64,000 bases of DNA, from positions 62,001-126,000 of the forward strand of contig NZ_QBJD02000005.1 in assembly GCF_003057745.1 (NCBI RefSeq), written 5' to 3'. The stretch's first letter is position 1. Each line of letters opens with the position of its first letter. A program made the translations under genes and the position numbers. This document shows, piece after piece, positions 34,261-43,212 of the stretch. The DNA is from Enterobacter sp. RIT418. GTDB taxonomy: Bacteria > Pseudomonadota > Gammaproteobacteria > Enterobacterales > Enterobacteriaceae. The notes under the pieces are model-generated. The model made no database searches. It saw only the letters and a program-made list of their open reading frames with translations, and was not told the origin of the DNA.

Positions 34261-35427
34261 TTGAAACGCCGTTTGTTTATTGCTGTTTCTTTACTCGCTT
34301 CGAGCATTTCTTCCGCGTGGGCCGTTCAACCGCTGGATTTTGCACCTCAGCCTCCGGCTATTCAGGCGGGGTCCTGGGTGTTGATGGATTATACGACCGG
34401 GCAAATTTTAACGGCGGGCAATGAACATCAACAGCGTAATCCTGCAAGCCTGACCAAGTTAATGACGGGCTACGTCGTCGATCGCGCTATTGATAGCCAC
34501 CGCATTAGCCCTGACGACATCGTCACCGTTGGCCGCGACGCGTGGGCAAAAGGGAACCCCGTTTTTGACGGCTCGTCGCTCATGTTCCTGAAAGAGGGCG
34601 ACCGCGTTTCGGTGCGCGACCTCAGCCGCGGGCTGATCGTCGATTCAGGCAACGACGCCTGCGTGGCGCTGGCGGACCACGTTGCGGGCGGCCAGCCGCA
34701 GTTCGTCAAGATGATGAATGACTACGTTGAAAAGCTGAATCTGCGCGATACCCACTTTGAAACGGTACACGGTCTTGATGCGCCGGGCCAGCACAGCTCG
34801 GCCTACGATCTGGCCGTGCTCTCCCGCGCGATTATTCACGGCGAACCTGAGTTCTACCATATGTACATCGAGAAGAGCCTCACCTGGAACGGGATCACTC
34901 AGCAAAACCGCAACGGCCTGCTGTGGGATAAAACCATGAACGTCGACGGCCTCAAAACCGGCCATACCTCAGGTGCCGGTTTTAACCTGATTGCCTCGGC
35001 GGTAGATGGCCAGCGTCGTTTAATTGCGGTGGTAATGGGGGCTGACAGCCCGAAAGGGCGTGAGGAGCAGGCCCGCAGGCTGCTGCACTGGGGACAACAG
35101 AATTTCGACACGGTGCAGATTCTGCATAGCGGCAAAAAAGTGGGCACGGAGCGCATCTGGTACGGTGATAAAGAGCAGATCACGCTGGGTACTGACCAGG
35201 ACTTCTGGCTGGCGCTGCCGAAAGCGGAATTGCCGAACATCAAAGCGAAATACGTGCTGGATAAAAAAGAGCTGGAAGCGCCCATTGCGGCCCATCAGCG
35301 TGTGGGTGAAATAGAGCTGTACGATCGCGACAGGGTGGTTGCACACTGGCCGCTGGTCACGCTCGAAAGCGTCGGTAAGGGCGGTCTTTTCTCGCGGCTG
35401 GGTGATTATCTACACCATAAAATCTAG
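34261..35427 (+). CDS. dacD: D-alanyl-D-alanine carboxypeptidase DacD (PBP6b)
   Basis: A 388-residue penicillin-binding protein with a signal peptide (KRRLFIAVSLLASSISSAWA). The active-site motifs are SLTK, SGN and KTG in order, followed by the C-terminal beta domain and an amphipathic end (GGLFSRLGDYLHHKI) that anchors to the inner membrane. It trims the terminal D-Ala of peptidoglycan pentapeptides. The start codon is TTG, chosen because the signal peptide begins there and CTGAGGA precedes it. Confidence 0.93.
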   Translation: MKRRLFIAVSLLASSISSAWAVQPLDFAPQPPAIQAGSWVLMDYTTGQILTAGNEHQQRNPASLTKLMTGYVVDRAIDSHRISPDDIVTVGRDAWAKGNPVFDGSSLMFLKEGDRVSVRDLSRGLIVDSGNDACVALADHVAGGQPQFVKMMNDYVEKLNLRDTHFETVHGLDAPGQHSSAYDLAVLSRAIIHGEPEFYHMYIEKSLTWNGITQQNRNGLLWDKTMNVDGLKTGHTSGAGFNLIASAVDGQRRLIAVVMGADSPKGREEQARRLLHWGQQNFDTVQILHSGKKVGTERIWYGDKEQITLGTDQDFWLALPKAELPNIKAKYVLDKKELEAPIAAHQRVGEIELYDRDRVVAHWPLVTLESVGKGGLFSRLGDYLHHKI

Positions 35428-35523
35428 CGCTGTTTCACCTCTTTCGAGCAGACTGGCAGGGTTGCGAGTCTGCTCGCATAATCAACACATCCCGTTTGTC
35501 GGTAATCTCAATCCTGATTTATA

Positions 35524-35539
35524 GTGTATATACATACAG
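35524..35539 (+). promoter_or_regulatory. Probable LexA box of sbmC
   Basis: GTGTATATACATACAG matches the LexA consensus CTGT-N8-ACAG except for the first base. It lies 17 bases before the sbmC ATG, and E. coli sbmC is known to be SOS-induced. Confidence 0.7.
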
Positions 35540-35556
35540 TAATGGGTGGAGGCAGC

Positions 35557-36030
35557 ATGGACTACAGCATCACACAGCAGCAGAAACGTAAGATAGCGGG
35601 TTTTCATATGGTAGGGCCGTGGGAAAACACGGTAAAGCAGGGCTTTGAACAGCTGGCAATGTGGGTCACAGGGCGTCACATTCAGCCGCTGGAGTGGGTT
35701 GCCGTTTACTATGATAACCCGGATGAAGTTCCGGCAGAAAAACTGCGCTGCGACACGGCGGTGACGGTACCGGACGATTTCGTGATTCCTGAAAACAGCG
35801 AAGGCGTCATGCTGACTGAAATCGGAGCGGGGGATTACGCGCTTGCCACCGCGCGGGTGGAAAATCACGATTTCGCTATGCCGTGGAATCAGTTTTTCAA
35901 CTCCCTGCTGGAGGACGTCAACTACCGGATCGCCCCCAAACCCTGCTTTGAACGCTATCTGAACGATGGCAATGCCGACGGCTACTGGGATATTGAAATG
36001 TATATTCCGGTTGAACATAAAGTGTCTTAG
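35557..36030 (+). CDS. sbmC: DNA gyrase inhibitor SbmC (GyrI)
   Basis: A 157-residue GyrI-like small-molecule-binding domain protein. [11 protein letters not shown] near the start, [26 protein letters not shown] in the middle (long conserved block around residues 46-71) and the [11 protein letters not shown] end match E. coli SbmC. It protects gyrase against toxins such as microcin B17 and quinolones. The ATG at 35557 follows GGTGGAGG; an upstream in-frame GTG falls inside the LexA box and is therefore unlikely. Confidence 0.9.
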   Translation: MDYSITQQQKRKIAGFHMVGPWENTVKQGFEQLAMWVTGRHIQPLEWVAVYYDNPDEVPAEKLRCDTAVTVPDDFVIPENSEGVMLTEIGAGDYALATARVENHDFAMPWNQFFNSLLEDVNYRIAPKPCFERYLNDGNADGYWDIEMYIPVEHKVS

Positions 36031-36122
36031 TCACGGTAAAGGCAGGGTTTTTCAGTCGGGTGCATTTCGCCCGGCTGAAAACGCAGTACAATTACGGTCT
36101 GCCGTGTAGCTGGAGAGCGGGT

Positions 36123-37181
36123 GTGCGTCCCGACAAATCATTAACCCCTTTTGAAATTCGTCTGTATAAACATTACCGCGTGGTGCATGGGTGCCGTATC
36201 GCGCTCGCGTTTGTGCTGACCTTCGTGCTCGTGCGCTTGCTCGATATTCCTGAAGGAACCTGGCCGCTGATTACGCTGGTGGTTGTCATGGGGCCGATCT
36301 CTTTTTGGGGAAACGTCGTTCCGCGCGCCCTGGAGCGTATTGGCGGCACCGTGCTCGGTTCCGCGCTGGGGCTGATCGCCCTGAAGCTCGAGCTAATCTC
36401 ATTTCCCGTTATGCTGCTGTGGTGCGCTGCAGCGATGTTTCTCTGCGGGTGGCTGGCGCTGGGGAAAAAACCGTATCAGGCTCTGCTGATTGGCATCACG
36501 CTCGCGGTGGTTGTTGGCGCTCCGGCGGGGGACATGACGACCGCATTGTGGCGAAGCGGGGATGTGATCCTCGGCTCGCTGCTCGCGATGCTGTTTACGG
36601 GCGTCTGGCCGCAGCGTGCGTTCCTGCACTGGCGGATACAGATGGCAAATTACGTGACCGCATTTAACCGGGTTTACCAGGCCGGCTTTTCGCCAAACCT
36701 GGTCGAACGGCCGCGGCTGGAGAAGCATTTGCAGAAGATCCTCACTGACGTGGTCAAAATGCGCGGGCTGATTACGCCCGCCAGCAAAGAGACGCATATC
36801 CATAAAGGCATTTTCGAGGCAATTCAAACGGTGAGCCGCAACCTGGTCTGTATGCTGGAGCTGCAAATTAACGCCCACTGGGCCTCGCGCCCGAGCCATT
36901 TGCTGATGCTTAACGCGCACACCCTCAAAGAGACGCAGCAAATGACGCAGCAGACGCTGCTCACCATCGCCCATGCGCTCTATGAAGGCAATCCTCAGCC
37001 GATACTGGCAAACAGCGAGCGGCTCAATGAGATCGTGGCCGAACTGAAGCAGCTGATGAACGAGCGTCAAAGCGACAACGTGGCGGAAACGCCGATTCAC
37101 GGCTACGTCTGGTTGAGCATGGAACTGGCTCGCCAGCTTGAGCTGTTATCGCAACTTATCTGCCGGGCGCTGCGCAAATAA
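36123..37181 (+). CDS. yeeA: FUSC-family inner membrane protein YeeA
   Basis: A 352-residue protein with six or so N-terminal membrane helices (about 25-165) and a long cytoplasmic helical C-terminal half, the layout of the FUSC/aromatic-exporter family. It matches E. coli YeeA over its length; GNVVPRALERIGGT and LGKKPYQALLIG are shared stretches. Function is not established. I chose the GTG at 36123, after GGAGAGCGG, because it gives the E. coli length and start. Confidence 0.88.
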   Translation: MRPDKSLTPFEIRLYKHYRVVHGCRIALAFVLTFVLVRLLDIPEGTWPLITLVVVMGPISFWGNVVPRALERIGGTVLGSALGLIALKLELISFPVMLLWCAAAMFLCGWLALGKKPYQALLIGITLAVVVGAPAGDMTTALWRSGDVILGSLLAMLFTGVWPQRAFLHWRIQMANYVTAFNRVYQAGFSPNLVERPRLEKHLQKILTDVVKMRGLITPASKETHIHKGIFEAIQTVSRNLVCMLELQINAHWASRPSHLLMLNAHTLKETQQMTQQTLLTIAHALYEGNPQPILANSERLNEIVAELKQLMNERQSDNVAETPIHGYVWLSMELARQLELLSQLICRALRK

Positions 37182-37339
37182 AAGCCTTATGTGACGGCTG
37201 CTGCTTCGATTCAGCAGCAATTGGGGTTATGATAGCCTTAAACGTTATACTGATTGTCATTAGCCGCCGCTGTCAGTAAGGTTACTGTTACAATGGCTGC
37301 CTTAACGAATCCGAATCTCACATTATCAGGGGTGTAAAA

Positions 37340-37675
37340 ATGGAAACTATCAAGCCTTCGTTCCAGGATGTTCTGGAATTTGTCCGCCTGTTCCGCCGCA
37401 AAAACAAGCTGCAGCGTGAAATCCAGGACGTTGAGAAGAAGATCCGTGACAACCAAAAGCGCGTTCTGCTGCTGGATAACCTGAGCGACTATATCAAGCC
37501 GGGTATGAGCGTAGAAGCGATTCAGGGCATCATCGCCAGCATGAAAAGCGATTATGAAGATCGCGTAGATGACTACATCATCAAAAATGCCGAGCTGTCC
37601 AAAGAGCGTCGCGACATCTCTAAGAAGCTGAAAGTGATGGGCGAAATTAAAAACGCCGAAGCGAAAAGCGAGTAA
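37340..37675 (+). CDS. tmaR: PTS system regulator TmaR (YeeX)
   Basis: A 111-residue charged, coiled-coil protein of the TmaR/YeeX family (DUF496). In E. coli it forms polar clusters and sequesters enzyme I of the sugar phosphotransferase system. [19 protein letters not shown] begins the conserved region. CAGGGG lies upstream. It is monocistronic, followed by a strong terminator. Confidence 0.93.
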   Translation: METIKPSFQDVLEFVRLFRRKNKLQREIQDVEKKIRDNQKRVLLLDNLSDYIKPGMSVEAIQGIIASMKSDYEDRVDDYIIKNAELSKERRDISKKLKVMGEIKNAEAKSE

Positions 37676-37688
37676 TCAGCTTCAGATA

Positions 37689-37723
37689 TGAAAAAAGCTC
37701 CCGGCAACAGGGAGCTTTTTTTT
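37689..37723 (+). terminator. Terminator after tmaR
   Basis: AAAAAAGCTCCC and GGGAGCTTTTTT flank a GGCAACA loop and a run of eight T, about 15 bases after the tmaR stop. Confidence 0.92.
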
Positions 37724-37823
37724 CGCCGTTTTTGCAGGTCGTCGCCCCCGCCCGGCCTGCGATACGCGCTTTTGGTAGGCCCGATAAGCGCAGCGCCGCC
37801 GGCTATTTTTACCGGGCTTAGAA

Positions 37824-37855
37824 AAGCAAAAAGCCTGCTGTAAAAGCAGGCTTCT
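37824..37855 (-). terminator. Terminator of tRNA-Asn 1
   Basis: AGCCTGC / GCAGGCT hairpin, with a T-rich run on the minus strand, just past the 3' end of the tRNA. The same hairpin follows tRNA-Asn 2 and 3. Confidence 0.8.
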
Positions 37856-37861
37856 TAAATG

Positions 37862-37937
37862 TGGCTCCTCTGACTGGACTCGAACCAGTGACATACGGAT
37901 TAACAGTCCGCCGTTCTACCGACTGAACTACAGAGGA
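37862..37937 (-). tRNA. asn tRNA: tRNA-Asn(GUU), copy 1
   Basis: A 76-base cloverleaf on the minus strand, TCCTCTGTAGTTCAGTCGG at the 5' end, anticodon GTT within CTGTTAATC, the T-arm GGTTCGAGTCC and encoded 3' CCA. It is identical by eye to the other three copies. A promoter lies just upstream (-35 TTGACA, -10 TAAGAT). Confidence 0.98.
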
Positions 37938-37953
37938 ATCGTTGTGGAGGCTT

Positions 37954-37981
37954 ATCTTAGCGGCGAAAAAACTTTTGTCAA
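37954..37981 (-). promoter_or_regulatory. Promoter of tRNA-Asn 1
   Basis: On the minus strand, TTGACA (37976-37981) and TAAGAT (37954-37959) are separated by 16 bases. The flank differs from the GCGCC discriminator shared by the other three copies. Confidence 0.75.
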
Positions 37982-38129
37982 ACACGATTATAGACGAATG
38001 CGATTGATTGCCGATTCTGTCGACAGTTTGTTGTAATTCCATACAACTTTTTCTGGAAATACTTTGCAGGATAGCCATTTCTACATCATCATTTGAAATG
38101 GAGTTTCAACTTTCTCGCTAAGGTCCATT

Positions 38130-39605
38130 TTGAACGTCACCGCCCCTCTGCGCCAGGCGATCGCGCGCACGCCATGGTATGCAAAACGTAAAAGCTATCG
38201 AGTTCTGTTCTGGCGAGAAATTACCCCGCTTGCAGTACCCATCTTTCTGGAGAACACCTGCGTCCTGCTGATGGGGGTGCTAAGCACCTTCCTGGTCAGT
38301 TGGCTCGGTAAAGAGGCGATGGCCGGCGTCGGGCTCGCGGACAGCTTCAATATGGTGGTGATGTCGTTTTTCGCCGCTATCGATCTGGGCACCACGGTGG
38401 TGGTGGCGTTTAGCCTTGGGAAACTCGATCCCAAACGCGCACGCGAGGCGGCCAGACAGTCGCTGATGATCATGACCGTTTTTTCCATCATCCTGGCGGC
38501 GGTGATCCACTACTACGGCAGGGAAATCATCAATATTGTCGCAGGCGAAGCCAACGCTGAGGTGAAGGACCTGGCGCTAACCTATCTTGAAATGACCGTG
38601 CTCAGCTATCCGGCTGCGGCGATTGCGCTCATCGGCAGCGGCGCGCTGCGGGGTGCGGGCAACACCAAGATTCCGCTGTTGATAAACGGCGGCATGAATA
38701 TCCTGAATATCATCATCAGCAGCATATTGATCTACGGCGTCTTTTCCTGGGAGGGCTTAGGGTTTGTCGGTGCAGGGCTTGGGCTGACGATTTCGCGCTA
38801 TATCGGGGCGGCCGCTATCGTCGGGGTGCTGGTGGCAGGCGTCACGCCTTCGCTGCGCATCTCCTTGAAAAGCTATTTTCGTCCATTCAATTTCGCCATT
38901 ATCTGGGAAGTGATGGGGATTGGTATTCCTGCCAGCGTTGAATCGGTGCTGTTTAACGGCGGCAAGCTGCTGACGCAGATGTTTGTCGCAGGGATGGGGA
39001 CGGACGTGATCGCCGGTAACTTTATTGCGTTCTCCATCGCCTCGCTTATCAACCTGCCGGGCAACGCCCTCGGCTCCGCGTCGACCATTATTACCGGAAA
39101 ACGCCTTGGCAAGGGGCAAATAGGTCAGGCGGAGCGCCAGCTGCGCCACGTTTTCTGGCTGTCGACCATCGGCCTGACGGCTATCGCCTGGGGAACCGCG
39201 CCCTTTGCCGGGCTCATGGCGTCCTTCTACACCCACGAGCAGGATGTGAAAGAGGTGGTTAAGATCCTGATTTGGCTCAACGCTGCGTTTATGCCGATCT
39301 GGGCCGCCTCCTGGGTGCTGCCCGCAGGGCTTAAGGGCGCGCGCGATGCCCGTTTTGCGATGTGGGTAACGATGCTCGGCATGTGGGGCTGCCGCGTGGT
39401 TGCGGGGTATACGCTCGGTATTGTTCTGGGGATGGGCGTCGTCGGCGTCTGGCTGGGGATGTTCCTCGACTGGGCCGTGCGCGGCGCGCTGTTCTACTGG
39501 CGAATGGTGAGCGGCCGCTGGCTATGGAAATATCCCCGCGTAAAGCCTCAGCCGATCGTCCCGGAAGCTGAAGAGTGCCTGCCAAATGCGCGAAGTGGAG
39601 AATAA
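38130..39605 (+). CDS. yeeO: MATE-family exporter YeeO
   Basis: A 491-residue MATE transporter with 12 membrane helices. WREITPLAVPIFLENTCVLL and GSGALRGAGNTKIPLLINGG are near-identical to E. coli YeeO, which exports FMN/FAD and dipeptides. The start is TTG, with AAGG upstream. It sits between two tRNA-Asn genes, as in E. coli (asnW-yeeO-asnU). Confidence 0.9.
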   Translation: MNVTAPLRQAIARTPWYAKRKSYRVLFWREITPLAVPIFLENTCVLLMGVLSTFLVSWLGKEAMAGVGLADSFNMVVMSFFAAIDLGTTVVVAFSLGKLDPKRAREAARQSLMIMTVFSIILAAVIHYYGREIINIVAGEANAEVKDLALTYLEMTVLSYPAAAIALIGSGALRGAGNTKIPLLINGGMNILNIIISSILIYGVFSWEGLGFVGAGLGLTISRYIGAAAIVGVLVAGVTPSLRISLKSYFRPFNFAIIWEVMGIGIPASVESVLFNGGKLLTQMFVAGMGTDVIAGNFIAFSIASLINLPGNALGSASTIITGKRLGKGQIGQAERQLRHVFWLSTIGLTAIAWGTAPFAGLMASFYTHEQDVKEVVKILIWLNAAFMPIWAASWVLPAGLKGARDARFAMWVTMLGMWGCRVVAGYTLGIVLGMGVVGVWLGMFLDWAVRGALFYWRMVSGRWLWKYPRVKPQPIVPEAEECLPNARSGE

Positions 39606-39638
39606 ATCAGCAAACGAACGGAAATCTGCATTATGCCT

Positions 39639-39667
39639 TTGACATCACGGGGGAGCATCGATAATAT
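39639..39667 (+). promoter_or_regulatory. Promoter of tRNA-Asn 2
   Basis: TTGACA (39639-39644) and TAATAT (39662-39667) are 17 bases apart, followed by a GCGCCCC discriminator typical of stringently controlled stable RNA promoters. The same layout precedes copy 3 and, slightly altered, copy 4. Confidence 0.85.
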
Positions 39668-39685
39668 GCGCCCCGTTCACACGAT

Positions 39686-39761
39686 TCCTCTGTAGTTCAG
39701 TCGGTAGAACGGCGGACTGTTAATCCGTATGTCACTGGTTCGAGTCCAGTCAGAGGAGCCA
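39686..39761 (+). tRNA. asn tRNA: tRNA-Asn(GUU), copy 2
   Basis: A 76-base tRNA on the plus strand with anticodon GTT and encoded CCA, the same sequence as the other copies. It is the only one of the four on the plus strand, so it forms inverted repeats with them. Confidence 0.98.
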
Positions 39762-39767
39762 AATTTG

Positions 39768-39803
39768 AAAAGCCTGCTTTTACAGCAGGCTTTTTGCTTT
39801 TCT
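39768..39803 (+). terminator. Terminator of tRNA-Asn 2
   Basis: AAAAGCCTGC / GCAGGCTTTTT hairpin with a 7-base loop and T-rich tail, starting 7 bases after the tRNA. Confidence 0.88.
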
Positions 39804-39882
39804 GCGTTCCGGAAAATTGCCGGCTGGCGGCTTCGCCTTACCCGGCCTGCGGGACAGCAGGCCGGGAAGTCAACGGATCGCG

Positions 39883-41655
39883 CTAGCGGCTCACGCGAAT
39901 CGGCGCGGTTGCCTCAACCAGCCAGGGCCGCGCATCGCTGTTTACCCGCGGCGACAGGGCGTCCCGCACCTGCTGATGATAATCATCCAGCCACTGTTTC
40001 TCCTGCTCGGTTAACAGCTGCAGTTCAACCTGGCTAAGGTCAATTGGGACCAGCGTCAGCGAGGCGAACCGGCAAAATCCCGGACGGCTCTCGACAATCT
40101 CCACCTGGTTTTCGATACGAATGCCGTGGCTGCCGCCCAGGTAGTACCCCGGCTCGATGGTCATGATATTGCCCGCCGCCAGCGGCCACGAATTAACCTT
40201 TTTCGCAATGCGGTGCGGGTTTTCGTGGATCAACAGCTGGTGACCGACGCCGTGCCCGGTGCCGTGATCGTAATCCAGCCCCATTTCCCACAGCGGACGG
40301 CGCGCAAACGCATCCAGCTGGTGACCGTAGCTGCCGGACGGGAATTGCAGCGTAATCAGCGATAAAAAGCCTCTCAGCACGGCGGTGTAGTGCAGGCGCT
40401 GCTGCGGGTCAACCTTGCCCCAGGCCAGCGTGCGCGTGGCGTCGGTCGTGCCGTTACGATACTGGCCGCCAGAATCATTGAGGTAAAAATGGTTGTGGCC
40501 GATCGGTTTATTGCTGGCCTCGCTCGAATGATAGTGGCACATCGCCGCGTTGCTGGACGAGGCCGAAATAGTGGCAAAGCTCTGCTCGATAAATCCCGGC
40601 TGCTGCTGGCGGAAGGCGAGCTGCTGCGCCTGAACCTCAAGCTCGGTCAGCGGCTGGCCGGAGGCGACGCGCTTAGGCACTTCCCGGCTCAGCCAGGCAA
40701 GAAAATTGACCCACGCCGCGCCGTCCTGGTGATGGCATTCGCGATAGCCCGCCAGCTCCACCGGGTTTTTACCGGCCTTGAGCAGCGTAATAGGGTCAGT
40801 CAGCCAGAGAATGTCGCCCTGCGGCTCAATTGCGAAGCGCAGCGCGACGGGCGCAGAGTCCGGGTCGACCACGATCCGCTTGCCCTTCGCAAGCTGCTTG
40901 CAGCGAGGGATGAACGCATCCTGCGGTGAGAGGGTAAACTGCCCGGCGACGGACGGCGGAAGGTCCGCCAGCTTGTCGTCATTCACGAACCACTCAACGG
41001 CGCCGTCGCGTCCCAGCAGGGCAAAGGAGAGGGGAACCGGGCTGGTTGGAATATCCGAGCCCCGCACGTTCAGCAGCCACGCAATGTTATCCGGTAGCGT
41101 AAGCGCCAGGTAATCGGCCTGGCTGTCGTTGAGAAGCGTCGCCACGCGCTGCCGCTTGCTGGCGCTGCTTTCGCCGGCAATCTCATCCGGCATGGCGCGA
41201 ATAACCCCCGCAGGCGCGGCGGGCCGCCCGGCCCAGAGCGTATCAAACGGCGAATCGTCCAGCGCCACCGGCTCGCACGGCGTTGAAGAGAGCTGCGCGT
41301 AGTCCACGTTGGTCATCAGCATCGCCTCGAAGCCAATGCGCGCGCCGGGCGCCACGTTTGTCGCCAGCCATTGCGCCAGCGGCTCGTTGTGCAGGTGATG
41401 GATCGAAAATTCGTCCATGTTCACCTGCATGCGCGCCTGCACCTGATAGCGGCCGTCAACGAACAGCAGGGCCCGATCCTGCAGTATTAGCGCCAGCCCG
41501 GCCGAGCCGTCAAAGCCCGTCAGCCAGGCGAGCTTTTCATCGTACGGCGCGCAGTACTCGCTTTGCCAGGCGTCGGCCCGCGGGACGATCATGCCGTCCA
41601 GGCCGTTTTCACGCAGCCTGTTTCGCAGGGCGGCAAGCGGTGATGTGGTGTGCAT
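39883..41655 (-). CDS. Xaa-Pro aminopeptidase, M24B family
   Basis: A 590-residue creatinase-fold protein: two N-terminal creatinase-like domains followed by the M24 peptidase domain. The metal-ligand regions are visible as NDSGGQYRNGTTDATRTL (two Asp), GTGHGVGH (His), and EPGYYLGGSHGIRIENQVEIV (Glu). It should remove N-terminal residues that precede proline. It is longer than E. coli PepP (about 440) and is instead the eukaryote-like three-domain type. It lies 15 bases after amn on the same strand, so they may be cotranscribed. E. coli has no equivalent at this place. Confidence 0.85.
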   Translation of the reverse strand: MHTTSPLAALRNRLRENGLDGMIVPRADAWQSEYCAPYDEKLAWLTGFDGSAGLALILQDRALLFVDGRYQVQARMQVNMDEFSIHHLHNEPLAQWLATNVAPGARIGFEAMLMTNVDYAQLSSTPCEPVALDDSPFDTLWAGRPAAPAGVIRAMPDEIAGESSASKRQRVATLLNDSQADYLALTLPDNIAWLLNVRGSDIPTSPVPLSFALLGRDGAVEWFVNDDKLADLPPSVAGQFTLSPQDAFIPRCKQLAKGKRIVVDPDSAPVALRFAIEPQGDILWLTDPITLLKAGKNPVELAGYRECHHQDGAAWVNFLAWLSREVPKRVASGQPLTELEVQAQQLAFRQQQPGFIEQSFATISASSSNAAMCHYHSSEASNKPIGHNHFYLNDSGGQYRNGTTDATRTLAWGKVDPQQRLHYTAVLRGFLSLITLQFPSGSYGHQLDAFARRPLWEMGLDYDHGTGHGVGHQLLIHENPHRIAKKVNSWPLAAGNIMTIEPGYYLGGSHGIRIENQVEIVESRPGFCRFASLTLVPIDLSQVELQLLTEQEKQWLDDYHQQVRDALSPRVNSDARPWLVEATAPIRVSR

Positions 41656-41670
41656 GGTGTTTCCTTTTGA

Positions 41671-43125
41671 TTAGCGGAAAGGCGGCTCGTTAAAGGTGCG
41701 CAGCTTGCGGGAGTGCAGCTTATCGCCCTCGGCGCGCAGTAAATCGATCGCCCGGATGCCGATCTGCAGATGCTCCGAAATCGCCCCTTCGTAGAAGCGG
41801 TTGGCCTGGCCCGGGAGCTTGATTTCACCGTGCAGCGGCTTATCGGACACGCAAAGCAAGGTGCCGTACGGCACGCGGAAGCGATAGCCCTGCGCGGCGA
41901 TGGTGGCGCTCTCCATATCAATAGCGACCGCGCGGCTGAGGTTGAAGCGCAGCGCCGAAGCCGAGTAGCGCAGCTCCCAGTTGCGGTCGTCGGTTGTCAC
42001 TACCGTGCCGGTGCGCAGGCGCTGCTTAACCTCTTCGCCGGGCATGCCGCTCACCTCTTTAGTGGCGTCATACAGCGCGCGCTGGACCTCGGCGATGCTC
42101 GGGATAGGGATATCCGGCGGAAGTACCGCATCCAGCACGTGGTCGTCGCGCAGGTAGGCGTGGGCCAGCACGTAGTCGCCAATCAGCTGGCTTTCGCGCA
42201 GGCCGCCGCAGTGGCCGATCATCAGCCAGACGTCCGGGCGCAGAACCGCCAGATGGTCGCAGATGGTTTTAGCGTTCGACGGCCCAACGCCAATGTTAAT
42301 TAAGGTGATCCCCTGGCCGTCCGCGGTGATCAGGTGCCAGGCGGGCATCTGGTGTTTTTTCCACGCCAGGTCGGAAATCGCCTGCTCGGGCGCCTCGGTT
42401 TCGGCGGTGATCCAGATCCCGCCCGCGCAGGAGAGGGCAATATACGGGCTTTCCGGGTCCAGAATTTGGCTGCAGCCCCAGCGAACAAACTCGTCTACGT
42501 AGCGGGTGTAGTTGGTAAACAGCACGAACGGCTGAAAATGCTCGGCGGGCGTGCCGGTGTAGTGGCGCAGGCGGGCGAGGGAGAAATCGACGCGGCGGGC
42601 GTCAAAGTGCGACAGCGGTGAAAACTCTGCCGGGTGGAAAATGCCGTCTGCGGTTTCATCGCCAATCTGCGACAGTTCGGTGGTTGGGAAGTGGCGCGTC
42701 AGCCCCGCGCTCATCGAGCGGTCAAGCGTCAGCGCCGAACCGTCGATCACGTAAGGATAGGGGATTTCGTGCTGTGAAGGCTCAACGGAAATGCGGGCGT
42801 CGTAATCCTGATACAGCAGGGTGAGCTGCTCTTCAAGATAGGGCCGAAACAGCGTCGGGCGGGTCACCGTGGTGCTGTAGCAGCCCGAATGGGTAAAGCG
42901 CGCGTAGGCGCGGGTTTTAGGCGTATTGGTCGCGCGGCCATCCCAGGTGACGGACAGCGAAGGATAAACAAAAAGGCCACGACTTCTGGCCTTTTCGTCG
43001 GGAAGCGTCCCGTTTTCAATGTAGTCTGCGATCGCGCTGCGCAGCGCGTTGACGGACTGCTCGTACAGCGCGTCGAGTTTTTCCAGCGCCTGAGCCGGGG
43101 TCAGGCTGGAGCCCTTATTATTCAT
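41671..43125 (-). CDS. amn: AMP nucleosidase
   Basis: A 484-residue enzyme that hydrolyses AMP to adenine and ribose-5-phosphate. The C-terminal half is the nucleoside-phosphorylase-like catalytic domain, with NIGVGPSNAKTICDHLAVL, GHCGGLR and VAIDMESATIAAQGY. Length and sequence equal E. coli Amn. The ATG at 43125 (MNNKGSS), with AAGGAG upstream, is preferred to an in-frame extension to 43155. Confidence 0.95.
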   Translation of the reverse strand: MNNKGSSLTPAQALEKLDALYEQSVNALRSAIADYIENGTLPDEKARSRGLFVYPSLSVTWDGRATNTPKTRAYARFTHSGCYSTTVTRPTLFRPYLEEQLTLLYQDYDARISVEPSQHEIPYPYVIDGSALTLDRSMSAGLTRHFPTTELSQIGDETADGIFHPAEFSPLSHFDARRVDFSLARLRHYTGTPAEHFQPFVLFTNYTRYVDEFVRWGCSQILDPESPYIALSCAGGIWITAETEAPEQAISDLAWKKHQMPAWHLITADGQGITLINIGVGPSNAKTICDHLAVLRPDVWLMIGHCGGLRESQLIGDYVLAHAYLRDDHVLDAVLPPDIPIPSIAEVQRALYDATKEVSGMPGEEVKQRLRTGTVVTTDDRNWELRYSASALRFNLSRAVAIDMESATIAAQGYRFRVPYGTLLCVSDKPLHGEIKLPGQANRFYEGAISEHLQIGIRAIDLLRAEGDKLHSRKLRTFNEPPFR

Positions 43126-43212
43126 CTCTGTCTCCTTGTTCCACAGGTGTTTCACCGTTGTGTGGCGATACCCGATAGTATGTCACACGCCTGTGAAACA
43201 AAAGGGAGGAGA

